From Kappaphycus alvarezii (lineage: Eukaryota; Rhodophyta; Florideophyceae; Gigartinales; Solieriaceae), in assembly GCA_002205965.3 (NCBI GenBank), contig NADL03000207.1, forward strand, positions 1 through 64,000: a stretch of DNA of 64,000 nucleotides, read 5' to 3'. Of the stretch, positions 10,398 through 20,009 are shown one piece after another (the first letter of the stretch is position 1; each line of letters begins with the position of its first letter). The notes beneath the pieces were generated by a model that worked only from the letters and a program-made list of their open reading frames with translations, did no database searches and had not been told where the DNA came from. Position numbers and translations under genes: made by a program.

Positions 10398-10508
10398 GAG
10401 GGGAGGACCATTTCCTGTCTTACGTGAAGGGAGGACCATTTCCTGTATTACGTGAAGGGAGGACCATTTCCTGTATTAAATGAGGGGAGGACCATTTTTT
10501 GTATTACA
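10398..10508 (-). repeat. Four 28-bp tandem repeats at the LTR outer end
   Basis: Units start at 10398, 10426, 10454 and 10482. Each contains GGGAGGACCATTT(C/T)(C/T)TGT followed by an ATTAC-like end. The same array is at 17994-18104. They form the extreme 5' end of U3 on the coding strand, a usual place for enhancer-type repeats. Confidence 0.85.
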
Positions 10509-10510
10509 CG

Positions 10511-10521
10511 CCCCCTTTCTC
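10511..10521 (-). promoter_or_regulatory. Polypurine tract
   Basis: On the coding strand GAGAAAGGGGG lies two bases before the TG of the 3' LTR, where plus-strand synthesis primes in LTR retrotransposons. Confidence 0.75.
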
Positions 10522-10541
10522 AAGGCGAACGTCCCGGGTCG

Positions 10542-11640
10542 TCACTGCTCTTCTTCTGCTTCCGTTAGTGTTCGCTGTCTTATTGATAAGATGTATGGTC
10601 TCTCAAACGGGTACGGATGCAACTGATTACCAATATGATGCTCTAAAAAGTAGGTTCGCATTACTGGTACCTCACTTTGTAGCATAGCCTCATATATTGG
10701 TTTGATCACATCGAGGTGGGGTTGAATACATTCTTCTTCCGTGACTCTTCCGAATCTTCCAAGAGTGAAAAAATATATGTGATATGCAAACTCTTCTGGA
10801 AGATGCCGGAGGAATGGATGTCGATAAGAAAAGAAGACGCGCATCATCAAGAACGAATCTTCGTAAGATAAGTGCGGTCCATGTAGCGCCCTAAAACATA
10901 AACAGATGCTTATCATGAAATAAGAAATGACCTGCGCATCGTTCGCATCCTCGGAGATATTGCGCAGCCAAAAAGATAATCTTCTTCTTCCGACTGTATG
11001 CTGTGCATGGTTGTGAAGCAAAGCTAGAGATGAAGTTGTGGTGGACGGTCCCGATGAATGGCCGCGACCAGCTCCTGACGTACTGGGACCTGCACGAGGT
11101 CCACTCGGGGGACGACCGGAACCTCTTCTGGGCGGGTTGTTGTCTCCTGAAGGTCCTCCTCTGGTCATCATCACTGCTTCAGGAGGATCCTCGCCGCCTC
11201 CAACGTTCCCAATTTGTGGCGGAGAAACGTAAGGTTCCCATAGAGGATACGGGACCAGCCTGTATTCCATATCCGGGGGTAAGGCGTAACCTCTCAGTCG
11301 CACGTCTTGGTTGTTCTTGAGAAATACGTAAATTGGACGGATAATATTCAGATACGTTTGCGACAAGTCTCCAGCAGCTACCATTCCATATCTTCCTATA
11401 GAGTAATGATATATTACCTCCACAAACTCTGGACCTGCTTCCGTGAACCTTCCGTTTTGGAATGAAAATAGAACTCTTATTAATAGTCGGAAATCTTCTT
11501 CAGGTAGCAATGGTCCGTTCAACGTACGAAAACATAGGCATATATTAATGTAGAAATGGATGATTACGTGGAGTTCGTAGTAGTCCCGCGTAACCGAGAT
11601 GATCCATTCCCAGGCCCTTTTTCCTCCCATAGGAATCATT
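10542..11640 (-). CDS. Pol C-terminal extension: two tandem copies of an unknown domain
   Basis: This is the C-terminal 365 or so residues of the 586-codon frame 12302-10542. After the integrase SH3-like module (ends [10 protein letters not shown]) come two related domains: copy 1 at residues 227-359 (11226-11624) and copy 2 at residues 438-572 (10587-10991). Shared signposts are ICLCFR(T/A)L(N/H)GP, a second helix with RV(L/F)FS(F/Y), (S/T)(I/L)GR(Y/F)G, (I/V)I(R/K)PIY, and a PYP..(E)(R/P)PY(V/I) end. Between them is a Gly/Pro/Ser-rich linker of about 78 residues. The protein ends LTEAEEEQ. It is no chromodomain and no envelope that I recognise: no signal peptide or clear transmembrane anchor. 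The whole arrangement recurs in the relic at 34.4-35.4 kb. Function unknown. Confidence 0.8.
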
Positions 11641-12968
11641 CTATAGTTAAAGATGAGTATGCCCCGTGGTTGCGCATAGTCCTGTGTGAGAAGGAATTCT
11701 TCAGGCCTCTGATGGTAAGGGACCAGACGACGTGCATGGATGGCCCTCCTTGATCTCTTCCCTGAGCTTGAACAGAGCTGATAGTGCGGGTGTCTTTCCT
11801 CCGTGACGATGCAAGGGTTCGAGTACTTGGTTTGGAAGGCCGGCCACTTCACAGCCTGCTGCATTGCTTTTCCATGTACTACAAGTACTTTAGAGCCAAC
11901 TGAAAAGGTTCTGACTGCAGGTTCTGCATCCTTATTTCTTGTCTGTGTTAGCGCGCGGTGTGATCTCCAGCCTTCGGTGGCCAGTAGTTCAACTTCCCTA
12001 CTCTCTTCATCGATAATATTTGTTTCCATGTCTCTCTGTAACATTCTAGGAGCCCTTCCGTACATTAGCTCGAATGGTGAGCGTCCATTTCTTCCTCTTC
12101 TTCGACGGTAGCCGTATAACACTTTTGGTAAGGCATCTTCCCACTGGATTTCATTCTCCAACATAGTTTTCGATATTGCTCGTTTGATGGTTCCAACCAT
12201 CCTCTCCGCTTTCCCGTTGGACATAGGAGCGTATGCGAGAACGGTCTTCAGCTGAATCCCTTTCTCTTCCAAAAACGAAGCAGTGAAGTTGCAGTAAAAC
12301 AAAGGGCGTTATCCGAGATGATCCTTTTTGGAAGACCAAACGGTTCAATTATTTCTTTTTCGATGAATCTCAGTACCACCTCAGCATTTGCCTCCTCGAC
12401 TGCAACTGCTATTGGCCATCCAGTAAGATGTTCCACCCCTATAAGGAGATATTTGTTTCCGGAAGAAGTTTCCTTGAACGGGCCGCGAAGTCAATTGAGA
12501 AGGTTTCAAAGAGACCGGAAACTGGAAAACTTAGAGTTGTCTTATACTTCCGTATTGGAGTGAATTTTTGGCAGTTGTCGCAGCTTTTCACGAAGTTATA
12601 GACGTCCTTATGGATACCGGGCCACCAGAATCTCTCAGTTACGAATTTTTGGTTGTTTCGAGATCCCAATGCCCTAGCTCATCATGGAAAGTCCTCAAGA
12701 TCTTCATTCTTTCTTTCAAAGGGGCCACTAGTCGGGGACCGGCTTTAGTGTGCCGGAAAAGTTTCCCATTCCACAATGTAAAAGCCTTTTGATTCCTGCG
12801 TACCCAATTTCGGTGTTCAAGATCAACCTTTCTCATTTCTAGTCCATCGAGGAATTTGATCAGTCCGTGAATATTAGCTTCGTACTCGTTATCGTTCGGC
12901 AACTGCAACTCGGCGACTCCGACGATGTCCTCCGAAGCTTTTTCATTTGGAATCAGTGCGTCCCTCAA
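11641..12968 (-). CDS. Gypsy integrase (spans several frames)
   Basis: The integrase is spread over four minus-strand frames. 12968-12639 holds the end of the linker and the start of the zinc finger (FHDELGHWD). 12669-12439 holds [10 protein letters not shown] and CDNCQKF, completing the HHCC site, and the first catalytic Asp (FSIDFA). 12436-12248 holds [17 protein letters not shown] and the second Asp (IISDNA). 12302 onward holds [20 protein letters not shown] with the catalytic Glu, then the SH3-like C-terminal module ([40 protein letters not shown]). Each junction fits a single missing base. It inserts the element's cDNA into the genome; the GAGTC duplication is its footprint. Confidence 0.88.
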
Positions 12969-14306
12969 GCGGGATAGGTAATCGCAGGCTGATTATTGCG
13001 TCCGGGTCTATACACAATTTCAAACCGATATTCTGCGAAAATGTCGAGCCATCGGGCCAAGCGGTGATGTACATCCTTCTTTTGGAATGCTGTTTTAAGT
13101 GCCTGGTGATCAGTTATCAAGACAAATTTCTCGAGTGATAAAAGGTATACGCGAAACTTTTTCAGCGCGAAGACGACAGCTAGCGCTTCTTTCTCGCAGA
13201 CTGAGTATCTCTTTTCCGCGTCATTCAGAGTTCGGCTTGCGAATTGAACAGGGTGTAGTCTTCCGTTTTCATCTTTTTGGGACAAAACGGCACCCAAAGA
13301 CCGTTCTGAGGCATCTGTCTCCACAACGAATGGTCTCTTGAAATCTGGGTACATGAGAACTGGGGGGACACATAGCTTATCTTTAAGCTCCTGAAATGCA
13401 GTTTCCATTTCCTTGTTCCAGTAAAATTTTCCGTTCTTCGTAGTGCTGGCATGTAACGGTGCTGCAGTCTTGGCGAAATCTTTGATAAATCTTCTGTAAT
13501 ATGAGGCCAGTCCTAAGAAGCTTCGGACCTCCGTCTTTGAAGCGGGCCTTGGTGCCAACTTTATTTTTTTCGTTTTCTCTGGATCCACTCTAATTCCCTC
13601 TTGGTCGACGATATGACCGAGTATTGGATAGAAGTTTTCGCAAAGAAGCATTTGCTCAACTTAATTTTCAAGCTATACTCCGATATCCTCTCCACAACTG
13701 TATTGACGTGCGAGATGTGCTGATCCAATGTTTCTGAGAATATGACGACATCATCGATATAGACTCTTGCGAATGGAAGTCCTTTCAAAACCTCGTTCAT
13801 CATTCTTTGGAATGTAGCTGGTGCATTCATGAGACCAAAAGGCATCACTTCGAACCTGAACGTACCGGCTTTGCTGGTAAAGGTTGTTTTTTCCTTACAT
13901 TTTTCATCCAATGGAATCTGCCAATAGCCAGTGTAAAGGTCAATTGAGGTGAAATATCTCCCGTCCTTCAGGTCCTCGAGGATCTCCTCCATGTTCGGAA
14001 TCGGAAATCGATCGGGTATCATTCTCTGGTTCAGTTGTCGGTAATCGACGCAAAAACGCAGCTTTCCACCTTCTTTGGTGCGACCACAACTGGAAACGAC
14101 CATGGGGATGAAACTGGTCGAATAATATCATTTTTCAGCATACTTGTAACATTTTCTGAGATAAATTGGTCATATTTTGGCGGTTGACGTCTAGGCTTGT
14201 GGTAAATCGGTTGAGTGTCGGTAAGTTCGAACGAGTGAGTAACCGGTACACTTGCTTGTCTCAAATCTGAAACGCTCCATGCAATTACTTCGGAAGATGT
14301 TAACAT
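12965..14306 (-). CDS. Gypsy reverse transcriptase and RNase H (spans several frames)
   Basis: 14306-14031 carries the RT start ([15 protein letters not shown], then [13 protein letters not shown]). 14103-13561 carries [46 protein letters not shown] and the catalytic YIDDVVIFS. 13651-12965 carries the RT thumb ([31 protein letters not shown]) and RNase H ([43 protein letters not shown]), ending [10 protein letters not shown] where the usual ADYLSR is shifted out of frame. Three small frame changes separate the blocks. All key acidic residues are present, so the enzyme was functional in the recent ancestor. Confidence 0.93.
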
Positions 14307-14317
14307 GTCGGATATTT

Positions 14318-14881
14318 TCAGTGAGGCGGGGCGGGAAGGTGCTGCACTTTTCCTTGGATTTCTGCCATTTGGCGCCCTTTTTCTTCTTGATCAACCTCAA
14401 TATTTTGAAGGACCTCTTCCGTCGTGCTCACATCTTCATATATGGAGTTCGCCGTATTCTTATTTTCTTTGCAAAGGTAATCTTCTTTCATGCTCCGAAT
14501 TCTGTCCTTTGATTCGATATCATCGCAAAAAGAAACACATTCGGGTTTCAAACTTATCCTAGAATCCCAGTCGTCATCTGTTTCAAACCCGGAATCATAA
14601 TCGTCCCATGCCATGTTCATTAACCCCCGAGGGTACCCTTTTCCACTTCTGAAAGTGTTAGTTGGTTCCGAATCTTCGCTGTCATAGCTAGAAGTGAAAT
14701 CTTCACTGTCCGTTTCTTTTAAATCTTCAGGATGCGTGCTTTTGTCGAAATCCAGGGGCATCTTCACGGTTCTGCCGTCAATATTAACTGAAACCATTTG
14801 GTTGCCCAAGTCAATGCATGTCCCTAGTCTTTCCATGTGGGCAGCCAATGATTGCATCGAAAGGGAGATCCGGCATGACAA
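14318..14881 (-). CDS. Acidic spacer between protease and RT
   Basis: The frame contains HMERLGTCIDLGNQMV, which continues the protease core (DVDFLVMPDLPFDAIIGCP reads in a third frame at 14878-14838). It then becomes rich in Asp, Glu and Ser, with no domain I recognise, before running into the RT. It is separated from RT by another frame change at 14306-14318. Confidence 0.6.
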   Translation of the reverse strand: MSCRISLSMQSLAAHMERLGTCIDLGNQMVSVNIDGRTVKMPLDFDKSTHPEDLKETDSEDFTSSYDSEDSEPTNTFRSGKGYPRGLMNMAWDDYDSGFETDDDWDSRISLKPECVSFCDDIESKDRIRSMKEDYLCKENKNTANSIYEDVSTTEEVLQNIEVDQEEKGRQMAEIQGKVQHLPAPPH

Positions 14882-14892
14882 GAAAGTCTACA

Positions 14893-15429
14893 TCACTTTA
14901 GATCCCCAAAGAACACGGAAACCTTGTCAACAGTGCCCATGCATTTTGAGACGGTTCCATCCGCTACAGTTATTTTTCGAGTCGTTGGAGTAATTTCGAG
15001 ACCTAGATCTGTCACCAAAGTTTCTGAAATGAGGTTTGGAACAGCACCCGAATCGAAGAGAGCTTGGGTTTTCATACCCAATACTTTGACTGGTACCAGC
15101 TTAAGACGTCTTGGTGCTGTCGAGGCCGATTGAAGAAACAGTTTCTTACCCTTAGCGGACTTATTAGACCTGATAATTTTTTTGAGTTCTTTTCTCGCAT
15201 CCTCTGCGTCGCCCCTCAAAAGTTGACCAAACGTTATCCCAGTTGGGGCCGATGCAAGCTCAGCCACCAAATTGTACCTCTTCACATACTCTAGTACGTC
15301 CTTAGAGATACTCTTAACTTTCTTACTCTTTTTCGTTCTTGGCCGGAGTGACTCCCACTCCTGGAACAACTTGATCAGACCTCTTGGTTCGAGGAGGTAC
15401 AGGTGCTGGGATATGCTCCAGCATTCCAT
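14893..15429 (-). CDS. Retroviral-type aspartic protease
   Basis: The frame overlaps the end of gag by about 107 bases in a different phase, as in gag-pol junctions that use programmed frameshifting. The active site is ALFDSGAVPNLIS (residues 123-135; Asp codon near 15054), with strand motifs LVPVKVLGMKTQALF before it and ITVADGTV after it. The final strands and the (I/V)IGCP block lie in the neighbouring frame. Confidence 0.85.
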   Translation of the reverse strand: MECWSISQHLYLLEPRGLIKLFQEWESLRPRTKKSKKVKSISKDVLEYVKRYNLVAELASAPTGITFGQLLRGDAEDARKELKKIIRSNKSAKGKKLFLQSASTAPRRLKLVPVKVLGMKTQALFDSGAVPNLISETLVTDLGLEITPTTRKITVADGTVSKCMGTVDKVSVFFGDLK

Positions 15430-16491
15430 ACTCTAGCCTAGGTTTCTTCGATAAAATGTTCCCTTCCCCATCCCTTTTTGTCACATTGACTTGACTAATC
15501 TCTTCAGCGATGGATACGTTACCGGCATCCGTCAACCTTTGATCCCTTCTATTTTGTAAGATTTTCACCTCTGGTCCTGACTCACTCCTCGCTTCCGATA
15601 AATTTGCTCTTCTGTTGTCTTTAGACCAGCAGTTACTTTCATGATGCCCATATCGACCGCACTTTGCACAACGAGTGTTTCTATGTGGATTATCAGGACA
15701 CCTGTTTGCAAAGTGTCCAGGCTTGTGACAGTAAGAACAGACTTCTGCGGCCTTAGGGGCCCCAGACTGGTTCTTCTTAATGGTAAGAGTAAGGCTTTCC
15801 AACTGCGAGGTTATCATGTCAAGTCGATTATCGAATCGGGTTTCCAACCTTTCTTCCAAGTTTTTGACATCGCTCCTGACAGATTCTAATGCCGCTGCAC
15901 TAGTAGCCGGCCTTTGATAATTCTTTTCAGGATGTACGATAGACATCGATGTGCGGGTTTCCCTCGGTACCTCACTCAGTGACTGAAACGTCTCCGAATT
16001 TTTGACAAATTCTACTATGGTACCCTTCAGTTCATCAAAAGTGTGAGGGCCCTTGATGAGGAGGAAATCGGAGAGCCGCTTATCCCCCATAGCCGCCTTA
16101 CGCAGCATTCCGTACTTGGCTTGGGCGTTGAACCCAGCCTTTTCATAAAGATCACACAAGTACACCAATGAGCTTAACAAATCGTCGAAGTTGAGCCGGG
16201 CCTCTATGGCGGTACGAATCATCTCATCTGGTTCTACCTCCTTAGCATACTCTTTCACAAGCCACTCACATACCTCACCGAAGTTACGCCCATTCCCGTT
16301 AAGAGACCACCCGTCGATAAACTTGGACTTATATTTGTGCTTTGCGTCACCATGAAGATAGGCGAAGATACTTGCGGCCTTCTCTTCATCGCCCTTCTCT
16401 CGCATCACAACGTTGACATATGTGTAAAGAAACTCCTCAACGTCTTCAGTCTTGCCCCTGTGAACGTTATACGAGCAGCATTGAGATCCAT
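15323..16491 (-). CDS. Gypsy gag (capsid and nucleocapsid), one frameshift
   Basis: Likely start MDLNAARITFTG at 16491. At about 16460 one missing A shifts the frame, after which TEDVEEFLYTYVNVVMREKGDEEKA continues as the capsid region in two overlapping parts. The 361-codon frame from 16408 shows a capsid-like helical region, a coiled-coil stretch (LEERLETRFDNRLDMITS) and two CX2CX4HX4C zinc knuckles (CSYCHKPGHFANRC and CAKCGRYGHHESNC, 15629-15739) that bind the RNA genome. It ends in a basic, Pro-rich tail. The frame also stays open upstream across the LTR border to an ATG at 16617, so the true start is uncertain. Confidence 0.88.
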
Positions 16492-16561
16492 GATTACAGA
16501 AGAAATCCCCCCGAAGTGTTCCTTACTACTGCTCAACTCGAATACCTCGGGTGCAACCCCC

Positions 16562-16577
16562 TCCACAAGAGTACCAA
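16562..16577 (-). promoter_or_regulatory. Candidate primer-binding site
   Basis: On the coding strand the sequence just inside the 5' LTR reads TTTGGTACTCTTGTGGAGG. The TGG two bases in could pair with a tRNA CCA end, but I cannot match it to a specific tRNA; a self-priming mechanism is also possible. Confidence 0.4.
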
Positions 16578-17016
16578 ATGATAGGGGTAAATCGGCGGGG
16601 GAGATCCTCAGAACCAATTACCCTGAGAAGGAGGTGTTGCGAGCGACAAAAGTGCTGCCGTGGTATTGTTGAACGAACAAAAGGGAGTGTATATAGAAGA
16701 GAGTTGAGAAGCTACAAGCAAGTATAAAAGGGGCAGGGTCTACCACTGACGCTCTGCGACCAGCGTAAGAAAAAGTTTTCTTGGGTCTGAAGTTGACTCT
16801 CAACTTCCTACTACTCGGGACTTGGCTTGAAGTTGTCTGCCAACTTGCTTGACCTCTCCATGAGGAAGCAGTTTACTCAGCTTATATAGACTTTTGGCTA
16901 CCCCTAAAGTCCGAACAAAACTACAGAAGATACTAAGAAATGCATAAAAATACTTTGTGTGGACAATATACTCTAAGCAAAAGATACTTAAGAAACTAAC
17001 AATTAATTTGGTCCTC

Positions 17017-17616
17017 TTATTTCCCATTCTCTAAATCAGATCCAAACAACTCCTCTAAAATATCCATGCTGTCCAAGCAGTCCCCACAAATATCTGCGAA
17101 TGGCTCACAACTCTCTATTTCCCCCTGGGAGATATCTAGACTACTAAAGATATCTCCATCCGGTTCCATCGTGGGCACAACTTGATCCATACTCTCTATT
17201 CCAGGCCCCACCGGTCCAACACTTTCCATGCCCCCTGTTGCCTCATCTTCCTCATCCTCCTCCTCCTCCTCCTCCTCTCTCTCCTCATCTCCTCCTCCTC
17301 CTCCTCCTCCTCATCCTCCTCATCCTCCTCATCCTCTCATCCTCATTTCCTGATCCTCGTACACTAGCTCAGGGGCTAACCATTCCTCGAAGGACTCCCC
17401 GCTCTCCTCCTCGACCTTCTCAGCCTCTCCCGGACTTACCTCCCTCGCTTCTTCTTCTATGAAGAGGCGGCGCACGAACTCGATGATTTGCTTCTTTGTT
17501 TGCCGCCGGATGTAGTCGTCGGCATCGGTTGGCCCGTAGGCGGCGAGACGAAGGCCATTGATGGAACGGGAAGGGCGGTTTTTGGAAATAGGGACAGAGG
17601 GGCGAAGGTTGCTCAT
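17017..17616 (-). CDS. LTR-encoded acidic protein (5' LTR copy, frame broken in repeat tract)
   Basis: Starts MSNLRPSVPISKN at 17616 and reads to VYEDQEMRMRG at 17329; the tail MESVGPVGP...LENGK lies in another frame at 17229-17017. Sequence outside the microsatellite is the same as in the 3' LTR copy. Its start is about 110 bases downstream of TATTTAAA at 17726-17733, so in the full-length transcript it would be the first open frame, preceding gag by more than 1 kb. It could be a leader-encoded accessory protein or a translation-modulating upstream frame. Confidence 0.65.
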
Positions 17617-17725
17617 TGTGATAGAAGTTGGGGAACAGGAGGCAATGTGGGGTGCTTTGGGTGTGTGGGGGGAGAGGGGTGATGAGTAAAATGATCGGGG
17701 GCATTTGGAACTTAGAATAAAGGGG

Positions 17726-17733
17726 TTTAAATA
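17726..17733 (-). promoter_or_regulatory. TATTTAAA box in 5' LTR
   Basis: Same context as the box at 10130-10137; the expected promoter of the full-length element transcript. Confidence 0.6.
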
Positions 17734-17993
17734 GGCTCCCGGGGCAGGTTCTATAGATTAGGAATAGGTAAAATAAATCTGCAAGGGATTTTGCAATAGT
17801 GCATTTGCGCCCTTCTTCTCAAAAAAAGGCGAATTTGGAGGAGGAGGTAAGCTAAAAGGGAAAAGGGACTTGATTCGGGGTCGATTCAGAGGGTTAAATA
17901 CAGTATAAAAATATCTAGATAAAATGGAAGTAAATTTGGAAATGACGGTTGGAGAAGTTAGGGGCGGGATCGTTGTAGGTTGCTGGATTACAC

Positions 17994-18104
17994 GAGGGGA
18001 GGACCATTTCCTGTCTTACGTGAAGGGAGGACCATTTCCTGTATTACGTGAAGGGAGGACCATTTCCTGTATTAAATGAGGGGAGGACCATTTTTTGTAT
18101 TACA
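17994..18104 (-). repeat. Four 28-bp tandem repeats (5' LTR)
   Basis: Units start at 17994, 18022, 18050 and 18078, identical in order and variants to the array at 10398-10508. Confidence 0.85.
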
Positions 18105-18109
18105 GAGTC
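18105..18109. repeat. Target-site duplication GAGTC (right)
   Basis: Exact repeat of 8964-8968 directly after the terminal CA. Confidence 0.9.
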
Positions 18110-18854
18110 CTTTGAAATAAAGGGGGGAAATGGAGGGTTCATTTACTTTAACAGGTACGCTAGCCGACACACAGTCAACTTGCATGGCAGTTTGTATATA
18201 AGTGAAATACTGCTGCAGGTGCAGTTGGTACTTCATTCTACCCGCAAGCAGAAGGGAGACCAGCAAGCAAACAGGCCGCATTGGAGGTTACTGAGAGTAT
18301 GGAGTGTTGCTATAAATGAATACCCCGCACCTTCGAGACCCGTCTCATTTCGAGAATGGCGAAAGCTCTCATGAGCTCCTTGATGATGGAATCCGCCGGC
18401 TGATGTCAACCCACTAGCGCTGAGATGTGGACAGAACTACCTTGTTTCTCCCTGTCGATTCCCTTTAAATGCTTGATATATCCGCTTCTTCCCGGTATGG
18501 GCCGCGTTAGATCTCAGAATTGTTGCGTCTCTTGTGATATGGGTAAATTATCGAGAGAAGAGATACTTGTTAGGAGACACATACATGTGGAAGCATTTCC
18601 GATTAGCGCTTTGGATGCAATTGCACAACATCAAGATTAATTACGTGGCTGAGTTGCTTTCAGTATTTTGTGCTGGATCAAAAGACCAGTTGAACATATA
18701 AGCTAGTTTTTGTTGCTACGTCAGTCGAGTGAAAAAAGTTAAAAAATAAGGAAGCAACTTGTTAAAGGTAATCGTTTGACCTGAAATCTATAGTAGAGAC
18801 TAACAGCACCGCTTTATTTAAGATTGTCTAAGACAATAAGGTTCCTTGAACCCT
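18110..18854. other. No gene seen; part of another dispersed repeat
   Basis: Bases 18235-18290 are an inverted, diverged match to 41310-41365; both encode the peptide pattern M(R/W)xVCLLVS(L/P)LLAGR on opposite strands. The start (AAGGGGGGAAATGGAGGGTT) resembles 37415-37440. The rest shows nothing I recognise. Confidence 0.4.
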
Positions 18855-20009
18855 AAAAATACTCAGAACTAATTACACTAAGAAGGAGGCATTGCAAGAA
18901 ACAGAAGTGCTACATGGTACAGTTGAGTGAACAAAAAAGGTGGATAAGGACTACAGTTGAGAGGGCTAAAATAAATTATAGAAGGCGCAGATCTACACTG
19001 ATGCTCTGTGACCAGCGTAAGAAAAATTGTTCTTGGATCTGATGTCGACTTTCAACTTCTTAGTACTCGAGTTTTGAATTGAAGTTGTCTGCCAAATTTC
19101 TGGACCTCCACAAGAAGGAGCAGTTTACTCAGCTTATAAAGACTTTTGGCTAACCCTAAAGTCTCAACAACATACTAAGAACCACAAAATGCATCAAATG
19201 GAATCGTGTGAATGAGAAAGACTAACATAAGATACCATCAGGATAAATATATAAATTTATTCCTTACAATCTTAGTCCTCGAGATCAGAGCAAAACGTTC
19301 CTCCAAAATATTTTATCAACCCAAACAGTCCCCATAAATATCTGAAAACGGCTTAAAATTCTCTGATTCCTCCTGTGAGATATCGAAACCACTAAAGATG
19401 CCCCCATCCGGTTTCGGCGTCGAGGCCACCTGTCCTATACTGGCGCGGCCCCGTCCCACCATTCCAACACTTTCCATGCATCCGTCCCCCTCATCTTCCT
19501 CGTCCTTCTCTTCATCCTCCTCTTCATCCTTGTCAGAAGAGTCAGAAACAGCGATAAATCCCTCAGTCTCCGCTACGTTCTCCACAGCAGATCTCCAACC
19601 GTTGTACACAAGTGGCTCCGATGGATGCACCCAGTCCTCCTCGTCTCCTCTTCTACCTCTTCTTTTTCCTCCTCTTCCTCTACTTCCTCCTCTACCTCTT
19701 TGCCTCCTCGAAGCAGTTCCGGCGGACCCACTCCAGAACGCGTTTCCAGTCCATTCTACCACAATAATCACCATAATTTTTTGGTCCATTGGCCATCAGG
19801 ACCAGAGCGTTGAGTGGGCAGCGGCCTCGGGATGACTTGGCGATGAAAATTGGCGGGAAAAGTTGTTTTGAAAATTCATAGGTATAGAGAAGACAGAAAT
19901 TTGTGGAGAGGAGAGCTCTCCTACAGACAGGACCGTTTTTATAACAACATCTTTTTTTAGTGCAATTTGTATTCAACTCCGAAGGCAGATTATAAATACA
20001 ACAGACCAC
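18855..20009 (-). repeat. Decayed LTR of the acidic-protein gypsy family (relic 1)
   Basis: From 18855 (AATACTCAGAACTAATTAC) it follows the intact LTR in order: the AAGAAGGAGG block, the GACCAGCGTAAGAAAAA block, the AGTTGTCTGCCAA block and the CAGTTTACTCAGCTTATA block. It then runs into the coding part. The minus-strand frame 19789-19316 keeps an acidic tract, CMESVG, GGIFSGFDISQEESEN and FSDIYGDCLG. A second frame (20009-19692) keeps LNALVLMANGPKNYGDY, then WVRRNCFEEAKR. The far end is not resolved. Confidence 0.75.

Larger units (their letters stand above)
8969..10508 (-). repeat. 3' LTR of the gypsy element (1540 bp)
   Basis: It begins TGATAGGGG and ends GTATTACA in window orientation. 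It matches 16579-18104 almost end to end; the differences I found are one- to three-base indels and a change in length of the CTC/CAT-rich microsatellite. It contains an acidic-protein frame, a TATTTAAA box and four 28-base tandem repeats at the outer (U3) end. Confidence 0.95.
8969..18104 (-). mobile_element. Complete Ty3/gypsy LTR retrotransposon (9.1 kb)
   Basis: The element is bounded by TG...CA long terminal repeats and a GAGTC target duplication, and is read on the minus strand. Order from 5' to 3': LTR (18104-16579), gag with two zinc knuckles, aspartic protease, reverse transcriptase (YIDD), RNase H, HHCC/DDE integrase, a long C-terminal extension with two tandem copies of an unknown domain, a polypurine tract and the 3' LTR (10508-8969). 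RT before integrase places it in Ty3/gypsy. The domain order is complete, but frames change about ten times, mostly by one base. The LTRs appear substitution-free relative to each other, implying recent insertion, so many of the frameshifts may be sequence errors. Confidence 0.95.
16579..18104 (-). repeat. 5' LTR of the gypsy element (1526 bp)
   Basis: It begins TGATAGGGG and ends GTATTACA. The sequence is essentially that of 8969-10508 apart from small indels (for example GGA missing near 16600, one A near 16707, one C near 16772, one extra G near 17668) and a shorter microsatellite. It drives transcription of the element and contains the acidic-protein frame ahead of gag. Confidence 0.95.

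Noticed and set aside
11003-11320. Plus-strand 105-codon frame in the gypsy element
   Set aside because: It is antisense to the Gly/Pro-rich linker of the Pol extension and is not supported by the relic at 34.7-34.9 kb.
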